Below are positions 8,864 to 17,918 of a stretch of 64,000 bases of DNA, in pieces. Made by a program: the position numbers and the translations under genes. Below the pieces are notes generated by a model, which saw nothing but the letters and a program-made list of their open reading frames with translations, was not told where the DNA came from and made no database searches. Positions within the stretch are counted from its first letter, which is position 1. Every line of letters starts with the position of its first letter. The DNA is from Acinetobacter sp. P8-3-8 (GTDB lineage Bacteria > Pseudomonadota > Gammaproteobacteria > Pseudomonadales > Moraxellaceae), in NCBI RefSeq assembly GCF_000214135.1, contig NZ_AFIE01000001.1, positions 62,001 through 126,000 on the forward strand, read 5' to 3'.

Positions 8864-9473
8864 GTTTATTGGAGAATTTATTGCAGTCATCATGATTACC
8901 ATTCTTGCCGTGATTAGCCCTGGTGCTGATTTTGCTATTGTGACCAAAAACAGTTATTTGTATGGTCGAAAAATGGGTGTTTTTACATCATTCGGTATTG
9001 CACTTGGTGTATTGGTACAAGTGGCTTATGTGTTGTTGGCGATCGCTATTCTATTTGCTTATACACCTTATATTTTCAATATGATGAAGTATATCGGTGC
9101 AACATATTTGATTTATATTGGTTATAAAACATTGATCCAAAAACCCATAATGGATACTTCGTCTGGAACGAATTTAAGTGTCGTGCAAGCATTAAAATTT
9201 GGTTTCTTTACCAATGCTTTAAATCCCAAAACTACGTTATTTATCATGAGTACATATACGCAAATTGTCAGCCTTGCTACGCCTAAGATCATATTGATTG
9301 GTTATGGTTTGTTTATGTCATTCACGCATTTTTTATGGTTTGCAGCCGTATCTATTCTGTTTTCGACGGTAAGCCTTAGACAGAAAATGTTAAAGCAGCA
9401 GGTTCTTATGAATAGAGTGATTGGCACAATTTTATGTATTTTAGGTTTCTCACTTCTTTTTATCAATGCTTAA
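8856..9473 (+). CDS. LysE/RhtB-family amino-acid or metabolite exporter
   Basis: A 205-residue inner-membrane protein with about six hydrophobic segments. The N-terminal ISPGADFAIVTKNS and the central FGFFTNALNPKTTLFIMSTY are hallmarks of the LysE/RhtB/CadD superfamily. These proteins export amino acids or homoserine lactones using the proton gradient. It is divergent from the LysR gene at 7649, the probable regulator. A hairpin at 9496-9529 follows the stop. The substrate cannot be told from sequence. Confidence 0.88.
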   Translation: MGEFIGEFIAVIMITILAVISPGADFAIVTKNSYLYGRKMGVFTSFGIALGVLVQVAYVLLAIAILFAYTPYIFNMMKYIGATYLIYIGYKTLIQKPIMDTSSGTNLSVVQALKFGFFTNALNPKTTLFIMSTYTQIVSLATPKIILIGYGLFMSFTHFLWFAAVSILFSTVSLRQKMLKQQVLMNRVIGTILCILGFSLLFINA

Positions 9474-9495
9474 AAGTGTTGAATATGAGATATAG

Positions 9496-9529
9496 CCCAA
9501 AACGATCATAAGCACCTTATTGTTTTGGG
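9496..9529 (+). terminator. Weak hairpin after LysE-type gene
   Basis: Stem CCCAAAAC (9496-9503) with GTTTTGGG (9522-9529) and an 18-nt loop. There is no T-run, so termination is uncertain. Confidence 0.4.
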
Positions 9530-10020
9530 AGTTGAATTGAAAATAAGCTGTAGGATTTCAAAAATGCAATTATTTTCATTTTTGAAACGATTGAAATAAT
9601 TAAGTATTTGTAATTTAATAATAATTTTTTTGGCATGTAAATTGCTGTAACATTTTCATTAGTGTTACGTAAAAATGCTGAGTCAGGGGGAGTTGTAAGC
9701 TTAGACTGTGAACAAGACTATATTCCCTTATGATAATTCTGTTTTATTTTCAATGCCCTTAGCTTTTCCCGCTCATTTTGGTCAAGAAAGCGTACATTTT
9801 ATAAAATAGCAAAAATCTGAAATTGAACGTTACGGCATCAATTAGAAATTAAGTGCAAAATAACCTAAAAATCAATATTTTGAATAAGTATAGACCATTT
9901 AAATTCGTTCAATATAAGCTGATGCTTCCCATGTTTTTGACAGTTTTAAATTTCCAATAGGTTTTTAATATATTGATTTAACTAACTCAATATTCATATT
10001 TAAAAATATTTATGGATTAC
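9530..10020. other. AT-rich intergenic region, no gene seen
   Basis: About 490 bases with no frame resembling a protein and no RNA gene that I can recognise. The right end leads into the MerR-type promoter at 10033. Confidence 0.6.
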
Positions 10021-10032
10021 CTAAAAACCCTA

Positions 10033-10063
10033 TTGACATTAAAGTTAACTTTAATCTTATAGT
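10033..10063 (+). promoter_or_regulatory. MerR-type promoter with 16-bp palindrome in the spacer
   Basis: -35 TTGACA (10033-10038) and -10 TATAGT (10058-10063) are separated by 19 bp rather than 17. The spacer holds the perfect palindrome TTAAAGTTAACTTTAA (10039-10054). Over-long spacers with a centred dyad are diagnostic of MerR-activated promoters. It drives the flavin oxidoreductase gene at 10094; the MerR gene lies just downstream at 11544-11957. Confidence 0.85.
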
Positions 10064-10093
10064 ATTCTCATAAACCAAATAGGTGTGATGATA

Positions 10094-11332
10094 ATGAGTA
10101 TATTTAATCCGTTAACACTTCCAAATGGCTCAAGTATCCCAAACCGCATTGCAAAAGCAGCGATGGAAGAAAACATGGCTGATCTGAATCAGGCACCATC
10201 TGAGGCATTAATGCGTTTGTATCAGGCTTGGGCTGAAGGCGGAGCGGGTCTCATTATTACAGGGAATGTGATGGTTGATCGCCGTGCAATGACAGGCCCG
10301 GGCGGTGTAGTGCTTGAAGATGAAAAGTATTTAGATATTTTCAAACGCTGGGCACAAATCGGTCGTGCTAAGGGCGCACAGTTCTGGTTGCAAATTAACC
10401 ATCCCGGTCGTCAAATGCAGTCAAATTTAGGTCAACAGACTTGGGCGCCATCAGCAGTTGCTTTGGATTTAGGCAAAATGTCTGATCGTTTTAATACACC
10501 TATTGAAATGACTCAAGAAATGATTGATGAAGTGATTCAGCGCTTTGCAAATACTGCTCGTTTAGGTGAAAAAGCTGGCTTTACAGGTGTAGAAATTCAC
10601 GCTGCACATGGTTATTTACTGAGCCAGTTTCTTTCTCCATTGAGTAATAAGCGTCAAGATCAATGGGGTGGTTCATTGGAAAATCGTGCACGTATTTTGA
10701 TTGAGATCGTCAAGGCTGTTCGAGCAGTTGTGTCACCTCAGTTTGCTGTTGCAGTTAAACTCAACTCAGCAGATTTCCAACGTGGTGGATTTAGTGCAGA
10801 AGATGCTCAACAAGTTGTGAAAATGCTCAATGATTATCCAGTTGATTTAGTCGAGCTTTCAGGCGGAAGTTACGAAGCACCTGCGATGCAAGGTCAAGCT
10901 AGAGATGGGCGTACATTAGCACGTGAAGCATATTTCTTAGAATTTGCACAAGAAATTCGTAAAGTTGCCAAAATGCCAGTCATGGTGACTGGAGGAATTC
11001 GACGTCAGCAGGTTGCAGAGCAAGTTGTTGCTAGTGGTGTGGATATGGTTGGTATTGCAACCGCTTTGGCCCTTGATCCGAGCTTACCAAATCAATGGAA
11101 ACAAGGGTTGAATATTACACCCGAACTGAAACCCATCACTTGGGAAAATAAAACTTTAGCTTCACTTGCGAATATGGCAACGGTGAAATACCAGTTGCGT
11201 AAATTGAGCCTTGGAAAAATGCCAAATCCAAAAGTTTCACCTTTATGGGCTTTGATTTTACAGCAAGCTGCGATGGCACGCCGTACTCGCCAATATAAAA
11301 GTCGTATGCGTGATTATTCATTTGCATCTTAA
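10094..11332 (+). CDS. NADH:flavin oxidoreductase (old yellow enzyme family)
   Basis: A 412-residue FMN-dependent TIM-barrel enzyme. Typical segments are present: PNRIAKAAMEENMAD near the start, FWLQINHPGRQMQSN around residue 100, VEIHAAHGYLLSQFLSPLSN with the HGYL motif, and the FMN-phosphate region MVTGGIRRQQV. Family members reduce activated C=C bonds of enones, nitro compounds or dienoyl thioesters using NAD(P)H. ATGs at 10088 and 10094 both follow AGGTG; 10094 has the better spacing and fits the conserved MSIFNPLTLPNG start. It has its own MerR-type promoter and probably responds to an electrophile sensed by the MerR protein. The substrate is unknown. Confidence 0.85.
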   Translation: MSIFNPLTLPNGSSIPNRIAKAAMEENMADLNQAPSEALMRLYQAWAEGGAGLIITGNVMVDRRAMTGPGGVVLEDEKYLDIFKRWAQIGRAKGAQFWLQINHPGRQMQSNLGQQTWAPSAVALDLGKMSDRFNTPIEMTQEMIDEVIQRFANTARLGEKAGFTGVEIHAAHGYLLSQFLSPLSNKRQDQWGGSLENRARILIEIVKAVRAVVSPQFAVAVKLNSADFQRGGFSAEDAQQVVKMLNDYPVDLVELSGGSYEAPAMQGQARDGRTLAREAYFLEFAQEIRKVAKMPVMVTGGIRRQQVAEQVVASGVDMVGIATALALDPSLPNQWKQGLNITPELKPITWENKTLASLANMATVKYQLRKLSLGKMPNPKVSPLWALILQQAAMARRTRQYKSRMRDYSFAS

Positions 11333-11397
11333 AAAGAGCTTTGTATGAACAATATTCGTAATTCAAACTGGATGATTTATGGTGTAAATAGCACTTC

Positions 11398-11438
11398 AAT
11401 GGGGAATTTTAATATTGGAATATAAAAGATTCCCCATT
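11398..11438. terminator. Hairpin between flavin oxidoreductase and merR
   Basis: Perfect 10-bp stem AATGGGGAAT (11398-11407) with ATTCCCCATT (11429-11438). It lies between convergent genes. There is no strong T-run, so terminator activity is plausible but unproven. Confidence 0.5.
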
Positions 11439-11543
11439 CACCATTTATCTTTGAGTTTATGCTTAAAGTTAGGTTTAAAGTGAAGCTTTCGATCAATAAT
11501 TATGAATAAGAAGTGTTATTTTCTTTAAATCAATATTTAGCCT

Positions 11544-11957
11544 TTATTTACTGGTTTCAGAGAAATAAAGGTTAAATAAACGTTCAGCATTTTCCTCGCA
11601 AGTAATATCATCTGGTTTATTGTTAATAGATGCAATCATCATCAGTAGGTTTTGCTTACTCAACGCCAATTTTTGTTCAAGACTTTCAATCTCAGTAATT
11701 TTATCTTTCATTGTTCCAAGCAATTCATCATGGTTCCAAACCATCACATCTGTAGGCAGAAAAGTTTTAATATCGGCGAGTGAAAATCCGACTTGCTGGG
11801 CTTGTTGAATCAGTAAAAGTAGCTTGAGATCATTGTCAGTATATTCTCTATACCCATTTGATTTACGTTTAGCTTTGGGTAGCAATTTAATTTGTTCATA
11901 ATAACGAATCGTCGGTGTCGTCAAACCACTTCGTTTTGATAATTCACTAATGTTCAT
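11544..11957 (-). CDS. MerR-family transcriptional regulator
   Basis: A 137-residue protein starting at the ATG at 11957, which follows GAGGAAAG; a longer frame to 12095 would cover its own promoter and lacks a ribosome site. The N-terminus (MNISELSKRSGLTTPTIRYY, then EQIKLLPKAKRKSNGYREY) is a canonical MerR winged helix, followed by a coiled-coil dimerisation helix (ITEIESLEQKLALSKQNLL). A cysteine near the C-terminus could be a sensor, but no metal-binding cluster is visible, so an organic or electrophile ligand is more likely. It probably activates the flavin oxidoreductase gene and itself, since both promoters share a 19-bp spacer. Confidence 0.88.
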   Translation of the reverse strand: MNISELSKRSGLTTPTIRYYEQIKLLPKAKRKSNGYREYTDNDLKLLLLIQQAQQVGFSLADIKTFLPTDVMVWNHDELLGTMKDKITEIESLEQKLALSKQNLLMMIASINNKPDDITCEENAERLFNLYFSETSK

Positions 11958-12030
11958 TTCTACTTTCCTCGGTTTAACGCATATCAACCGTAGTATCAGA
12001 TTGATTTCTTTAGACGATATTTTAAAGTAG

Positions 12031-12061
12031 ATAATAATCTTAAAGTGAGATTGAAGGTCAA
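12031..12061 (-). promoter_or_regulatory. Predicted merR autoregulated promoter (19-bp spacer)
   Basis: On the minus strand, -35 TTGACC (12056-12061) and -10 TATTAT (12031-12036) are separated by 19 bp. The spacer contains an imperfect dyad, TTCAATCTCACTTTAA, resembling the perfect palindrome at 10039-10054. Confidence 0.7.
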
Positions 12062-12095
12062 GTGTTCTATTGATGAAAGTTTGCACGATCGCCAC

Positions 12096-12482
12096 TTTAT
12101 ATAGGCTTTAAGTTCAGCATTTATTCACGATAAGTTTGGAAAAATCTTTTGCTTACAATTACAATTGTGTTGAATTCTTAGTCGGAAAATATTCACTTTT
12201 ATCATCAATACTTTTTGGAAGATGATGCACCTTCAATAATAACTAACTCTATTTCTTCATTATTTCTGTTTCTTTCCTTAATTTTAAATTTCTATTCTTT
12301 TAATTTCCTTTATGAACTTATCTGAAAATGAGTGACAGATACGTCTAAGCAAAATACCCAAAGCAAAATGAGTGTCGTAAAAGGATAAGTGCGTGTCGTC
12401 ATATGTAAAGTGGTGGCTAAGCTGAGTATTGTAATTTGGGTCATTGCTTTGATAAGCACTGTAAAAAGACATGGACTAGAAA
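12096..12482. other. Intergenic region before the quinone oxidoreductase operon
   Basis: About 390 bases with no credible gene. It presumably holds the promoter of the operon starting at 12483, but no clear -10/-35 pair or operator dyad stood out. Confidence 0.5.
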
Positions 12483-13469
12483 ATGACGTTGACTAAAGCT
12501 GTACGTTTCTATGGAACAGGAACACCCGAAGTAATGCGCTATGAAGATGTGGAAGTAGGCGAGCCAGGCGTAGGTGAAGTTCGCTTACGTCATGTGGCAG
12601 TTGGCTTAAATTACGCTGACACTTATTTCCGTGATGGCACATATCAAATTCCAATGCCAAATGGTATGGGCGTAGAAGCATCGGGTGTCATAGAAGCTGT
12701 GGGTGGCGGCGTTACTGAATTCGCAGTTGGCGATCGTGTAACTTATACAGGATTTATAAATACCCTAGGTGCTTACAGCATTGAAAGACTGATTCCTGCT
12801 AATGCACTGATTAAACTTCCAGATGACATTTCGTGTGAAACAGCTGCGGCAATGACGATGCGTGGTTTAACTTCAGCTTACCTGATGCGACGTATTTATG
12901 ATTTCAAAGCTGGCGATACGATTTTATTACATGCAGCAGCAGGCGGTGTAGGTTTAATCGTTTCTCAGTGGGCCAAACTACTGGGTTTGACTGTCATTGG
13001 AACGACATCGACTGAAGAAAAGGCCGAAGTAGCGCGTGCTCATGGCTGTGATTATGTGATCAATTATAGTAAAGAAGACGTCGCGCAACGTGTACGTGAA
13101 ATAACCAACGGTGTTGGTGTAAATGTCGTCTTTGATAGTGTAGGTAAAGACACTTTTATGGCTTCTTTAGATTCATTAAAACGCCGTGGTTTATTGGTTT
13201 GTGTAGGAACTGCTTCAGGTGCAATTCCTGACTTTAATCCTGTGTTGCTTGCGATCAAAGGCTCTGTGTATATCACACGACCAGCTTTAGCAGATTATAT
13301 TGCCGATCCAGAAGAGAAAAAAGCATTAGCGAAAGAGTTATTTGATCACGTAGGCAGTGGTCGTATCAAAATCGAAATTAATCAGCGTTATGAGCTGAAA
13401 GACGCTGTACAAGCACATCGTGATTTAGAAGCACGAAAAACCATAGGTTCCTCAATTTTTGTTATTTAA
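12483..13469 (+). CDS. NADPH:quinone oxidoreductase-like (zeta-crystallin type MDR)
   Basis: A 328-residue zinc-independent medium-chain dehydrogenase. LNYADTYFRDGTYQ near residue 45, AAMTMRGLTSAYLMRR near 125 and the NADPH motif LLHAAAGGVGLIVSQWAK near 150 match the QOR family, which reduces quinones or alpha,beta-unsaturated carbonyls. The ribosome site before the ATG is weak (GACTAGAAA). It is the first gene of a seven-gene run; the next gene begins 24 bp after its stop. In this setting it may reduce an unsaturated intermediate of the pathway rather than act generally. Confidence 0.85.
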   Translation: MTLTKAVRFYGTGTPEVMRYEDVEVGEPGVGEVRLRHVAVGLNYADTYFRDGTYQIPMPNGMGVEASGVIEAVGGGVTEFAVGDRVTYTGFINTLGAYSIERLIPANALIKLPDDISCETAAAMTMRGLTSAYLMRRIYDFKAGDTILLHAAAGGVGLIVSQWAKLLGLTVIGTTSTEEKAEVARAHGCDYVINYSKEDVAQRVREITNGVGVNVVFDSVGKDTFMASLDSLKRRGLLVCVGTASGAIPDFNPVLLAIKGSVYITRPALADYIADPEEKKALAKELFDHVGSGRIKIEINQRYELKDAVQAHRDLEARKTIGSSIFVI

Positions 13470-13493
13470 GTTTGTTGTTAGAAAGGATTTCTT

Positions 13494-14342
13494 ATGCAAA
13501 TTGAACAGTTAACCTGCAATATTGGTGCAGAATTACGCGGCGTTCGTTTAGCAGATGCGATACATGATGATGGATTATTTGCTGAAATTCGTACGCAATT
13601 ACTGAAACATCGAGTTGTATTTCTACGTGACCAGCAAATGACTCGTGCAGAACATGTTGCATTTGCTGAACGTTTTGGACAGTTAGAGGATCATCCTGCG
13701 CTAGGTAGCCATCCAGAGCATCCGGGTTTAGTACAAATTTATAAAAATCCTGAAAGCCCCATCGATCGTTATGAAAATGCTTGGCATAGCGATGCTAGTT
13801 GGCGTAAATCTCCTCCAATGGGATGTGTATTGCGTTGTATCGAATGTCCTCCTGTAGGTGGCGATACCATGTGGGCAAATATGGTATTGGCTTATGAGAA
13901 TTTGCCACAAGAGATTAAAGCTAAAATTGCCAACTTGCGTGCATACCATAGTATTGAAGCAAGTTTTGGAGCAATGCTACCTATTGAAAAACGCTTGGAA
14001 TTGAAAGCGAAACATCCAGATGCTGAGCATCCAATTGTACGTACTCATCCTGAAACAGGTGAGAAAATTCTATATGTAAATGCATTTGCTACACATATCA
14101 GTAATTACCACACCAAAGAAATGGTGCGTTTCGGTCAAGATGCCAATCCTGGTGCAGGGGATTTACTACGTTATCTCATTAGCCAAGCCTATATTCCAGA
14201 GTATCAAGTTCGCTGGACTTGGCAACCGAACAGCGTTGCGATTTGGGACAATCGTAGCACACAGCATTATGCCGTCATGGATTACCCACCTTGTCATCGC
14301 AAAATGGAACGCGCTGGCATTATTGGTGACGCGACTTATTAA
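13494..14342 (+). CDS. TauD/TfdA-family Fe(II)/2-oxoglutarate-dependent dioxygenase
   Basis: A 282-residue member of the taurine/2,4-D dioxygenase family. The facial triad is visible: His98 and Asp100 (AWHSDASW) and His258 (STQHYAVMDY), with the 2-oxoglutarate-binding arginine in HRKMERAGI (Arg269 or Arg273). AAAGGA precedes the ATG. Relatives hydroxylate the carbon next to a sulfonate, ether oxygen or sulfate ester, causing spontaneous cleavage. The substrate pocket cannot be read with confidence. The YeiH-type exporter at the end of the operon makes release of sulfite from a sulfonate an attractive but unproven idea. Confidence 0.88.
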   Translation: MQIEQLTCNIGAELRGVRLADAIHDDGLFAEIRTQLLKHRVVFLRDQQMTRAEHVAFAERFGQLEDHPALGSHPEHPGLVQIYKNPESPIDRYENAWHSDASWRKSPPMGCVLRCIECPPVGGDTMWANMVLAYENLPQEIKAKIANLRAYHSIEASFGAMLPIEKRLELKAKHPDAEHPIVRTHPETGEKILYVNAFATHISNYHTKEMVRFGQDANPGAGDLLRYLISQAYIPEYQVRWTWQPNSVAIWDNRSTQHYAVMDYPPCHRKMERAGIIGDATY

Positions 14343-14403
14343 ATCTAGGGACTCTATTCCCATATCTCATTGACGAATCAAGATAATACAGTAGGAGATG
14401 GAC

Positions 14404-15453
14404 ATGCAATTTTTTGACGATTCTTTGCACCCAGAAAACATGGAAAAAGTTGTAATTACTGTTGCACCGTATGGTCCTGAATGGATGCCAGAAGATTTTC
14501 CAGAAGATATTCCTGTCACTATGGAAGAACAGATCCAAAAAGCGGTAGATTGCTATGAAGCAGGTGCTACAGTTTTACATTTACATGTTCGCGAGCTAGA
14601 TGGCAAAGGTTCTAAGCGTTTATCTAAGTTTAATGAATTAATCGCAGGTGTTCGTGAAGCTGTGCCTGATATGATTATTCAAGTCGGTGGCTCGATTTCT
14701 TTTGCTCCAGAAAGTGAAGGCGAAGCTGCGCTTTGGTTAAGTGATGATACACGTCATATGTTGGCTGAATTAACGCCAAAACCAGATCAGGTAACAGTTG
14801 CTGTAAATACGACACAAATGAATATTATGGAACTGCTGTATCCTGAATATTTAGAAGGAACGTCGTTGTCACATCCTGCGATTCAAGAGGCATATGCAGA
14901 AATGACTGTTCCTGCGGGGCCGGCTTGGCTTGCAGAGCATCTTAAACGTCTGTGCGCAAATAACATTCAACCACATTTCCAATTAACAGGTATGCATGGT
15001 CTAGAAACCCTAGAGCGTTTGGTGCGCAAAGGGGTATATAAGGGGCCATTGAATTTAACTTGGATTGGTATTGGTGGTGGTTTTGACGGGCCAAATCCAT
15101 TTAACTTCTTTAATTTCATTCATCGTGTACCTGATGGTTGTACGTTGACATCAGAATCATTGTTAAAAAATGTTCTACCGCTTAATACCATGTCAATGGC
15201 AATGGGCTTGCATGCACGAGTGGGTACGGAAGATACAATCATTGATCATCATGGCAAACGTTTCTCATCTGTCGAGCAAATTAAGCAAACTGTGCGTATT
15301 GCGCATGAATTAGGTCGTGAAATTGCTTCAGGCAAAGAAGCTCGTGAAATTTATCGTATTGGCGTGCAATACGACAGCATTGAAGAAACATTGCTTGCCA
15401 ATGGTATGGCACCAAACCGTAAAGCTGGTCAAAAAGGTGTTCCACGCCTTTAA
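14404..15453 (+). CDS. BKACE-family beta-keto acid cleavage enzyme
   Basis: A 349-residue protein of the 3-keto-5-aminohexanoate cleavage (Kce/DUF849) family. The zinc-binding HxH is in ATVLHLHVRE (near residue 60), and the conserved RVGTED segment carrying the third-ligand glutamate is near residue 280. It is longer than typical members (about 270-310). BKACE enzymes condense a beta-keto acid with acetyl-CoA, giving acetoacetate and a new CoA thioester. The second ATG (14404) is chosen because AGGAG directly abuts the first (14398). In this operon the beta-keto acid is presumably made by the preceding oxidoreductase/dioxygenase. A hairpin at 15504 separates it from the transporter gene. Confidence 0.85.
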   Translation: MQFFDDSLHPENMEKVVITVAPYGPEWMPEDFPEDIPVTMEEQIQKAVDCYEAGATVLHLHVRELDGKGSKRLSKFNELIAGVREAVPDMIIQVGGSISFAPESEGEAALWLSDDTRHMLAELTPKPDQVTVAVNTTQMNIMELLYPEYLEGTSLSHPAIQEAYAEMTVPAGPAWLAEHLKRLCANNIQPHFQLTGMHGLETLERLVRKGVYKGPLNLTWIGIGGGFDGPNPFNFFNFIHRVPDGCTLTSESLLKNVLPLNTMSMAMGLHARVGTEDTIIDHHGKRFSSVEQIKQTVRIAHELGREIASGKEAREIYRIGVQYDSIEETLLANGMAPNRKAGQKGVPRL

Positions 15454-15503
15454 TGATGTTCTTATTTAGAAGAAATATGGACATGACTTGAAGTGTGAAA
15501 CTG

Positions 15504-15536
15504 GAATTACGTTTCTAAAAGGGACGTAATTCTTTG
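15504..15536 (+). terminator. Intra-operon hairpin (possible attenuator)
   Basis: Perfect 9-bp stem GAATTACGT (15504-15512) with ACGTAATTC (15524-15532), followed by TTTG. It sits between the BKACE and MFS genes and may reduce downstream expression. Confidence 0.5.
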
Positions 15537-15574
15537 TTAGTAAAATAGAAATTATAAAAACACAAGGAGTTCGT

Positions 15575-16930
15575 ATGGATGCGCATCAGTATACAAATCA
15601 TGCGAGTAGTGTAGATACATCGGTCAATGTACCACGTCTGTATGCGTGGGTAATTTTTGCTTTAACATTCGGTTTGCTCATTTCAGATTACATGTCACGA
15701 CAGGTCTTAAATGCAGTATTTCCTTTAATTAAAAGTGAGTGGCTACTCAGTGATAGTCAACTGGGTTTGCTGAGCGGCATTGTGGCAATCATGGTAGGTG
15801 TTTTAACTCTACCTTTGTCACTTATGGCGGATCGTTTTGGTCGTGTCAAAAGCTTATCGATCATGGCTGTGTTGTGGAGTTTAGCAACTTTAGGTTGTGC
15901 GCTTGCACAGAATTATGAAGAAATGTTTATTGCCCGTTTTATGGTCGGTGTCGGTGAAGCAGCTTATGGCAGTGTAGGTATTGCTGTTGTTGTTGCAGTA
16001 TTTCCACGAGAAATGCGCGCTACATTGGCAAGTGCTTTTATGGCAGGCGGGGTATTCGGTTCTTTTCTAGGTATGGCTTTAGGTGGTGTATTAGCTGAAC
16101 ATTTTGGATGGCGCTGGGCATTTGGTGGTATGGCGCTGTTTGGTTTAATTTTGGCATGTTTATATCCGATTATTGTTAAAGAAAAGAAAATTTCGCCGTC
16201 ACGTCAATTAAATGCAGTTAGAAAAAACTCTGATAAATCTAAAAGTCCATTAAAAACGATCTATTCCAGCCATTCCGTCATTGCTACTTATATTGGTAGC
16301 GGCTTGCAATTATTTGTGGGTGGAACAGTCATTGTTTGGATGCCGAGTTATCTCAATCGATACTATGGCATGACGACAGATTCAGCAGGAGTTGTCGCTG
16401 CAATCATTGTTTTATGTGGTGCTGTTGGAACGATTCTATGTGGCATGTTGTGTGATCGAATGGGCCGTGAACGTCCTGATCGTAAAGTCAGTTTAGCCAT
16501 TATTTATTGTATAGGTAGCTGTATTTTATTGTTAATTGCATTTTCAATGCCAGCAGGTAAGGCGCAATTATTAATGATCTGTATGGGAATGTTGATTGCT
16601 CTAGGAACGAATGGCCCATCAAGTGCGATGGTTGCAAATCTGACGCATAACTCTGTACATGGGACTGCTTTTGCAACGTTGACATTGGCTAATAATTTTC
16701 TAGGTTTAGCCCTTGGCCCATTGGTTGTAGGACGGGTTTCTGATGTGATTGGTTTGCATAACGCATTTCAGTTTATGCCTTTAGTAAGTATTGCAGCAGC
16801 ATCCGTATTTTTATATGCCAAACATCACTATCACAAAGATATGGCGCGTTTAGAAGGGCAGATCGCTGCTGAAGAAAAGTTACAGTACGAAGATAGAATT
16901 CAAGAACAGTGTGTGGAAGATAAAATATGA
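15575..16930 (+). CDS. MFS transporter (aromatic acid/organic anion importer type)
   Basis: A 451-residue inner-membrane protein with about 12 hydrophobic helices. The MFS signature LMADRFGRVKSLSIMAVLWS lies between helices 2 and 3, with a matching CDRMGRERPDRK in the second half. ISDYMSRQVLNAVFPLIK at the N-terminus resembles spinster-like or sugar/aromatic acid symporters. CAAGGAG precedes the ATG. It overlaps the next gene by 4 bp (ATGA), so the two are translationally coupled. It is probably the uptake system for this operon's substrate. Confidence 0.87.
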   Translation: MDAHQYTNHASSVDTSVNVPRLYAWVIFALTFGLLISDYMSRQVLNAVFPLIKSEWLLSDSQLGLLSGIVAIMVGVLTLPLSLMADRFGRVKSLSIMAVLWSLATLGCALAQNYEEMFIARFMVGVGEAAYGSVGIAVVVAVFPREMRATLASAFMAGGVFGSFLGMALGGVLAEHFGWRWAFGGMALFGLILACLYPIIVKEKKISPSRQLNAVRKNSDKSKSPLKTIYSSHSVIATYIGSGLQLFVGGTVIVWMPSYLNRYYGMTTDSAGVVAAIIVLCGAVGTILCGMLCDRMGRERPDRKVSLAIIYCIGSCILLLIAFSMPAGKAQLLMICMGMLIALGTNGPSSAMVANLTHNSVHGTAFATLTLANNFLGLALGPLVVGRVSDVIGLHNAFQFMPLVSIAAASVFLYAKHHYHKDMARLEGQIAAEEKLQYEDRIQEQCVEDKI

Positions 16931-17586
16931 TTCGCCAATTGCGTATAGATGTATTTTTTGACTTTATTTGCCCTTGGTGTTTGATTGGAAAACGTCAGTT
17001 ACAAGCAGCAATTGATCAGCTACAAGACAATGATCCAGATGTAGAGGTGATATTACAGTGGCATGGTGTCCAATTGCTGCCTCATTTACCTGCTCATGGT
17101 GTTCCTTTTAAAGCGTTTTATCTTGAACGATTGGGCGGTGAATCAGCCGTTTCTATGCGACAGGCTCAAGTTCGCAAAGCTGCCCACGCAGTCGGAGTAG
17201 ATATTCATTTTGATCGTATCATGCGAATGCCAAATACGACCAAAGCACATCAATTGTTTGCAAAAGCATTGAAAGTCGGAACACCTGCACAATGTGAGAT
17301 GTTACTCGAGCGTATATTCTCAGCCTATTTTCATTATTCAGAAGATATTGGTGATTCTTCGGTTTTGCTCGACATTTTAAATTCTTTTGGTTTTTCCGAA
17401 GCGATTAAAAATGGTGATCTAGATCCTGAAATCTCTTCACAACCATTTATATCTGCAAATACAGGTGGTAAAGGCGTACCGTATTTTATATTTAATAATC
17501 AATATGCATTAGCAGGCGCTCATTCCGCAGATACGCTCTATAAGGTCATGCTTGAAGCACTTGCAAGCCAAGGAGAAGTGCAATGA
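16927..17586 (+). CDS. DsbA-family oxidoreductase (FrnE/HCCA-isomerase type)
   Basis: A 219-residue thioredoxin-fold protein with no signal peptide, so cytoplasmic. The active-site CPWC motif is at residues 15-18 (FFDFICPWCLIGKRQL), followed by the helical insertion of the FrnE/2-hydroxychromene-2-carboxylate isomerase group and the cis-proline region GGKGVPYFIFNNQYALAG. Members are thiol-disulfide oxidoreductases or glutathione-dependent isomerases. With both cysteines kept, thiol chemistry is more likely here. It overlaps both neighbours by 4 bp. Confidence 0.85.
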   Translation: MIRQLRIDVFFDFICPWCLIGKRQLQAAIDQLQDNDPDVEVILQWHGVQLLPHLPAHGVPFKAFYLERLGGESAVSMRQAQVRKAAHAVGVDIHFDRIMRMPNTTKAHQLFAKALKVGTPAQCEMLLERIFSAYFHYSEDIGDSSVLLDILNSFGFSEAIKNGDLDPEISSQPFISANTGGKGVPYFIFNNQYALAGAHSADTLYKVMLEALASQGEVQ

Positions 17587-17918
17587 CTTCCCGTTTTCAA
17601 GTACCTAGTGAAAAAGTACCTGTTGCAGGTGCAAGGGCTTTTCTTCAAGTCGGAGAGAAGTTTTTAGTTCTCTTTAATGTCGATACTCAATTCTACGCCA
17701 TTGATGATGGTTGCCCACATCAAGGTGCTTCACTCTTTACAGGGCGATTAGATGGCAAATTGATCCAATGCTGTGCGCATGGTTTACGTTTTGATTTGGA
17801 AAGTGGTTATTTGCTGAATTCTAAACATCTAAAAGTGAATTCTTATCCTGTAGAAGTCGTTGGTGAAGATGTTTTTATTATCATGGAGTCGGCAGGAGAG
17901 CAACATGAGCAATGCTAA
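17583..17918 (+). CDS. Rieske [2Fe-2S] ferredoxin
   Basis: A 111-residue single-domain Rieske protein. Ligands are in GCPHQGASL (Cys-x-His) and QCCAHGLRFD (Cys-x2-His). Such ferredoxins pass electrons to oxygenases or occur as NirD-like subunits. No Rieske oxygenase large subunit or ferredoxin reductase is encoded in this operon, and the TauD-type enzyme does not need one, so its partner is unclear. It is coupled to the DsbA gene by ATGA and overlaps the start of the next gene by 14 bp. Confidence 0.88.
   Translation: MTSRFQVPSEKVPVAGARAFLQVGEKFLVLFNVDTQFYAIDDGCPHQGASLFTGRLDGKLIQCCAHGLRFDLESGYLLNSKHLKVNSYPVEVVGEDVFIIMESAGEQHEQC

Noticed and set aside
9960-9985. TTTTTAATATATTGATTTAAC as another HpaR site
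   Set aside because: It lacks the GTTAA half-site and symmetry, and lies 23 kb from the HPA island beside unrelated genes in AT-rich DNA.
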